Position numbers and translations under genes: made by a program | In this document: positions 63,864 to 64,000 of the stretch, piece after piece | Layout: the number at the start of each line of letters is the position of its first letter | Numbering within the stretch: the first letter of the stretch is position 1 | Notes under the pieces: model-generated | The model's database searches: none | Told to the model about the DNA's origin: nothing | Seen by the model: the letters and a program-made list of their open reading frames with translations, nothing else | Assembly: GCA_030374765.1 (NCBI GenBank) | Contig: JARGXX010000008.1 | Coordinates: forward strand, 310,001-374,000 | Length of the DNA: 64,000 bases | DNA from: Agarophyton chilense | Taxonomy: Eukaryota > Rhodophyta > Florideophyceae > Gracilariales > Gracilariaceae | Reading direction: 5' to 3'

Positions 63864-64000
63864 CATTGAAGCTATGTTAATGTTGCTTTCTATTTCATCG
63901 ATGCTGTCATGGTAAAAAACATATTTATCTCGAAATCTTCATGAAAGATATGCCATATTCCGTTAACATTTTCTTAGTACATATCTACATAGATAGGGAT

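Overview
The window is eukaryotic nuclear DNA made almost entirely of nested, mostly decayed transposable elements, with one intact single-exon host-type gene. No bacterial signals (operons, Shine-Dalgarno sites, CRISPR arrays) and no RNA genes were seen. The intronless secreted protein and the dense mix of Ty3 and Ty1/copia elements fit a compact algal genome, perhaps a florideophyte red alga such as Chondrus. That assignment is inference; an oomycete or stramenopile is not excluded.

Layout. 1-1991: decayed hAT transposase (-). 2015-2560: end of a copia element (+). 2914-3375: PIF/Harbinger-like DDE transposase remnant (-). 3500-9500: Ty3-1 with chromodomain (-). 9508-14271: copia-1 (-). 14277-15255: gag and 5' LTR of copia-2 (-). 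15355-22245: copia-3 (+), split by copia-4 (17162-21897, +) with a 5-bp target duplication ATTCC. 22246-30693: the host-like island, with a secreted von Willebrand factor A protein (25453-26784, +), a copia RT scrap (-) and a broken cyclase-family gene (+). 30694-40839: copia-5 (+, duplication AAATC), split by Ty3-2 (32643-38019, -, duplication GCCTC). 40887-41040: imperfect inverted repeat. 41057-42754: broken gene of unknown function (-). 43882-44934: 3' end of copia-6 (-). 44935-49633: copia-7 (+), nearly intact. 50381-51110: unknown gene candidate (-). 51959-56917: copia-8 (-, duplication TCAAG). 57232-57602: solo LTR of the Ty3-2 family (duplication GATGC). 57603-63863: a second DDE transposase (+), split by Ty3-3 (58166-63428, -, duplication AAGT).

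Main result. Copia-1, -3, -4 and -8 form one lineage with an unusual set of features. They have a Tudor-like module between integrase and reverse transcriptase, a protease motif DDGA instead of D(S/T)GA, and an RT motif VVDD or IVDD instead of YVDD. Three of them also have a gag knuckle ending in His instead of Cys. All three Ty3 elements carry a chromodomain after integrase. So two unrelated superfamilies in the same pile each carry a putative histone-reader module, which may explain why they insert into each other. The copia elements also share a primer site matching the initiator-tRNA-Met anticodon arm, the half-tRNA priming known from Drosophila copia.

Limits. All reading was by eye. LTR and duplication boundaries were read base by base and are the most secure part. 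Domain names rest on recognised motifs, not on searches.
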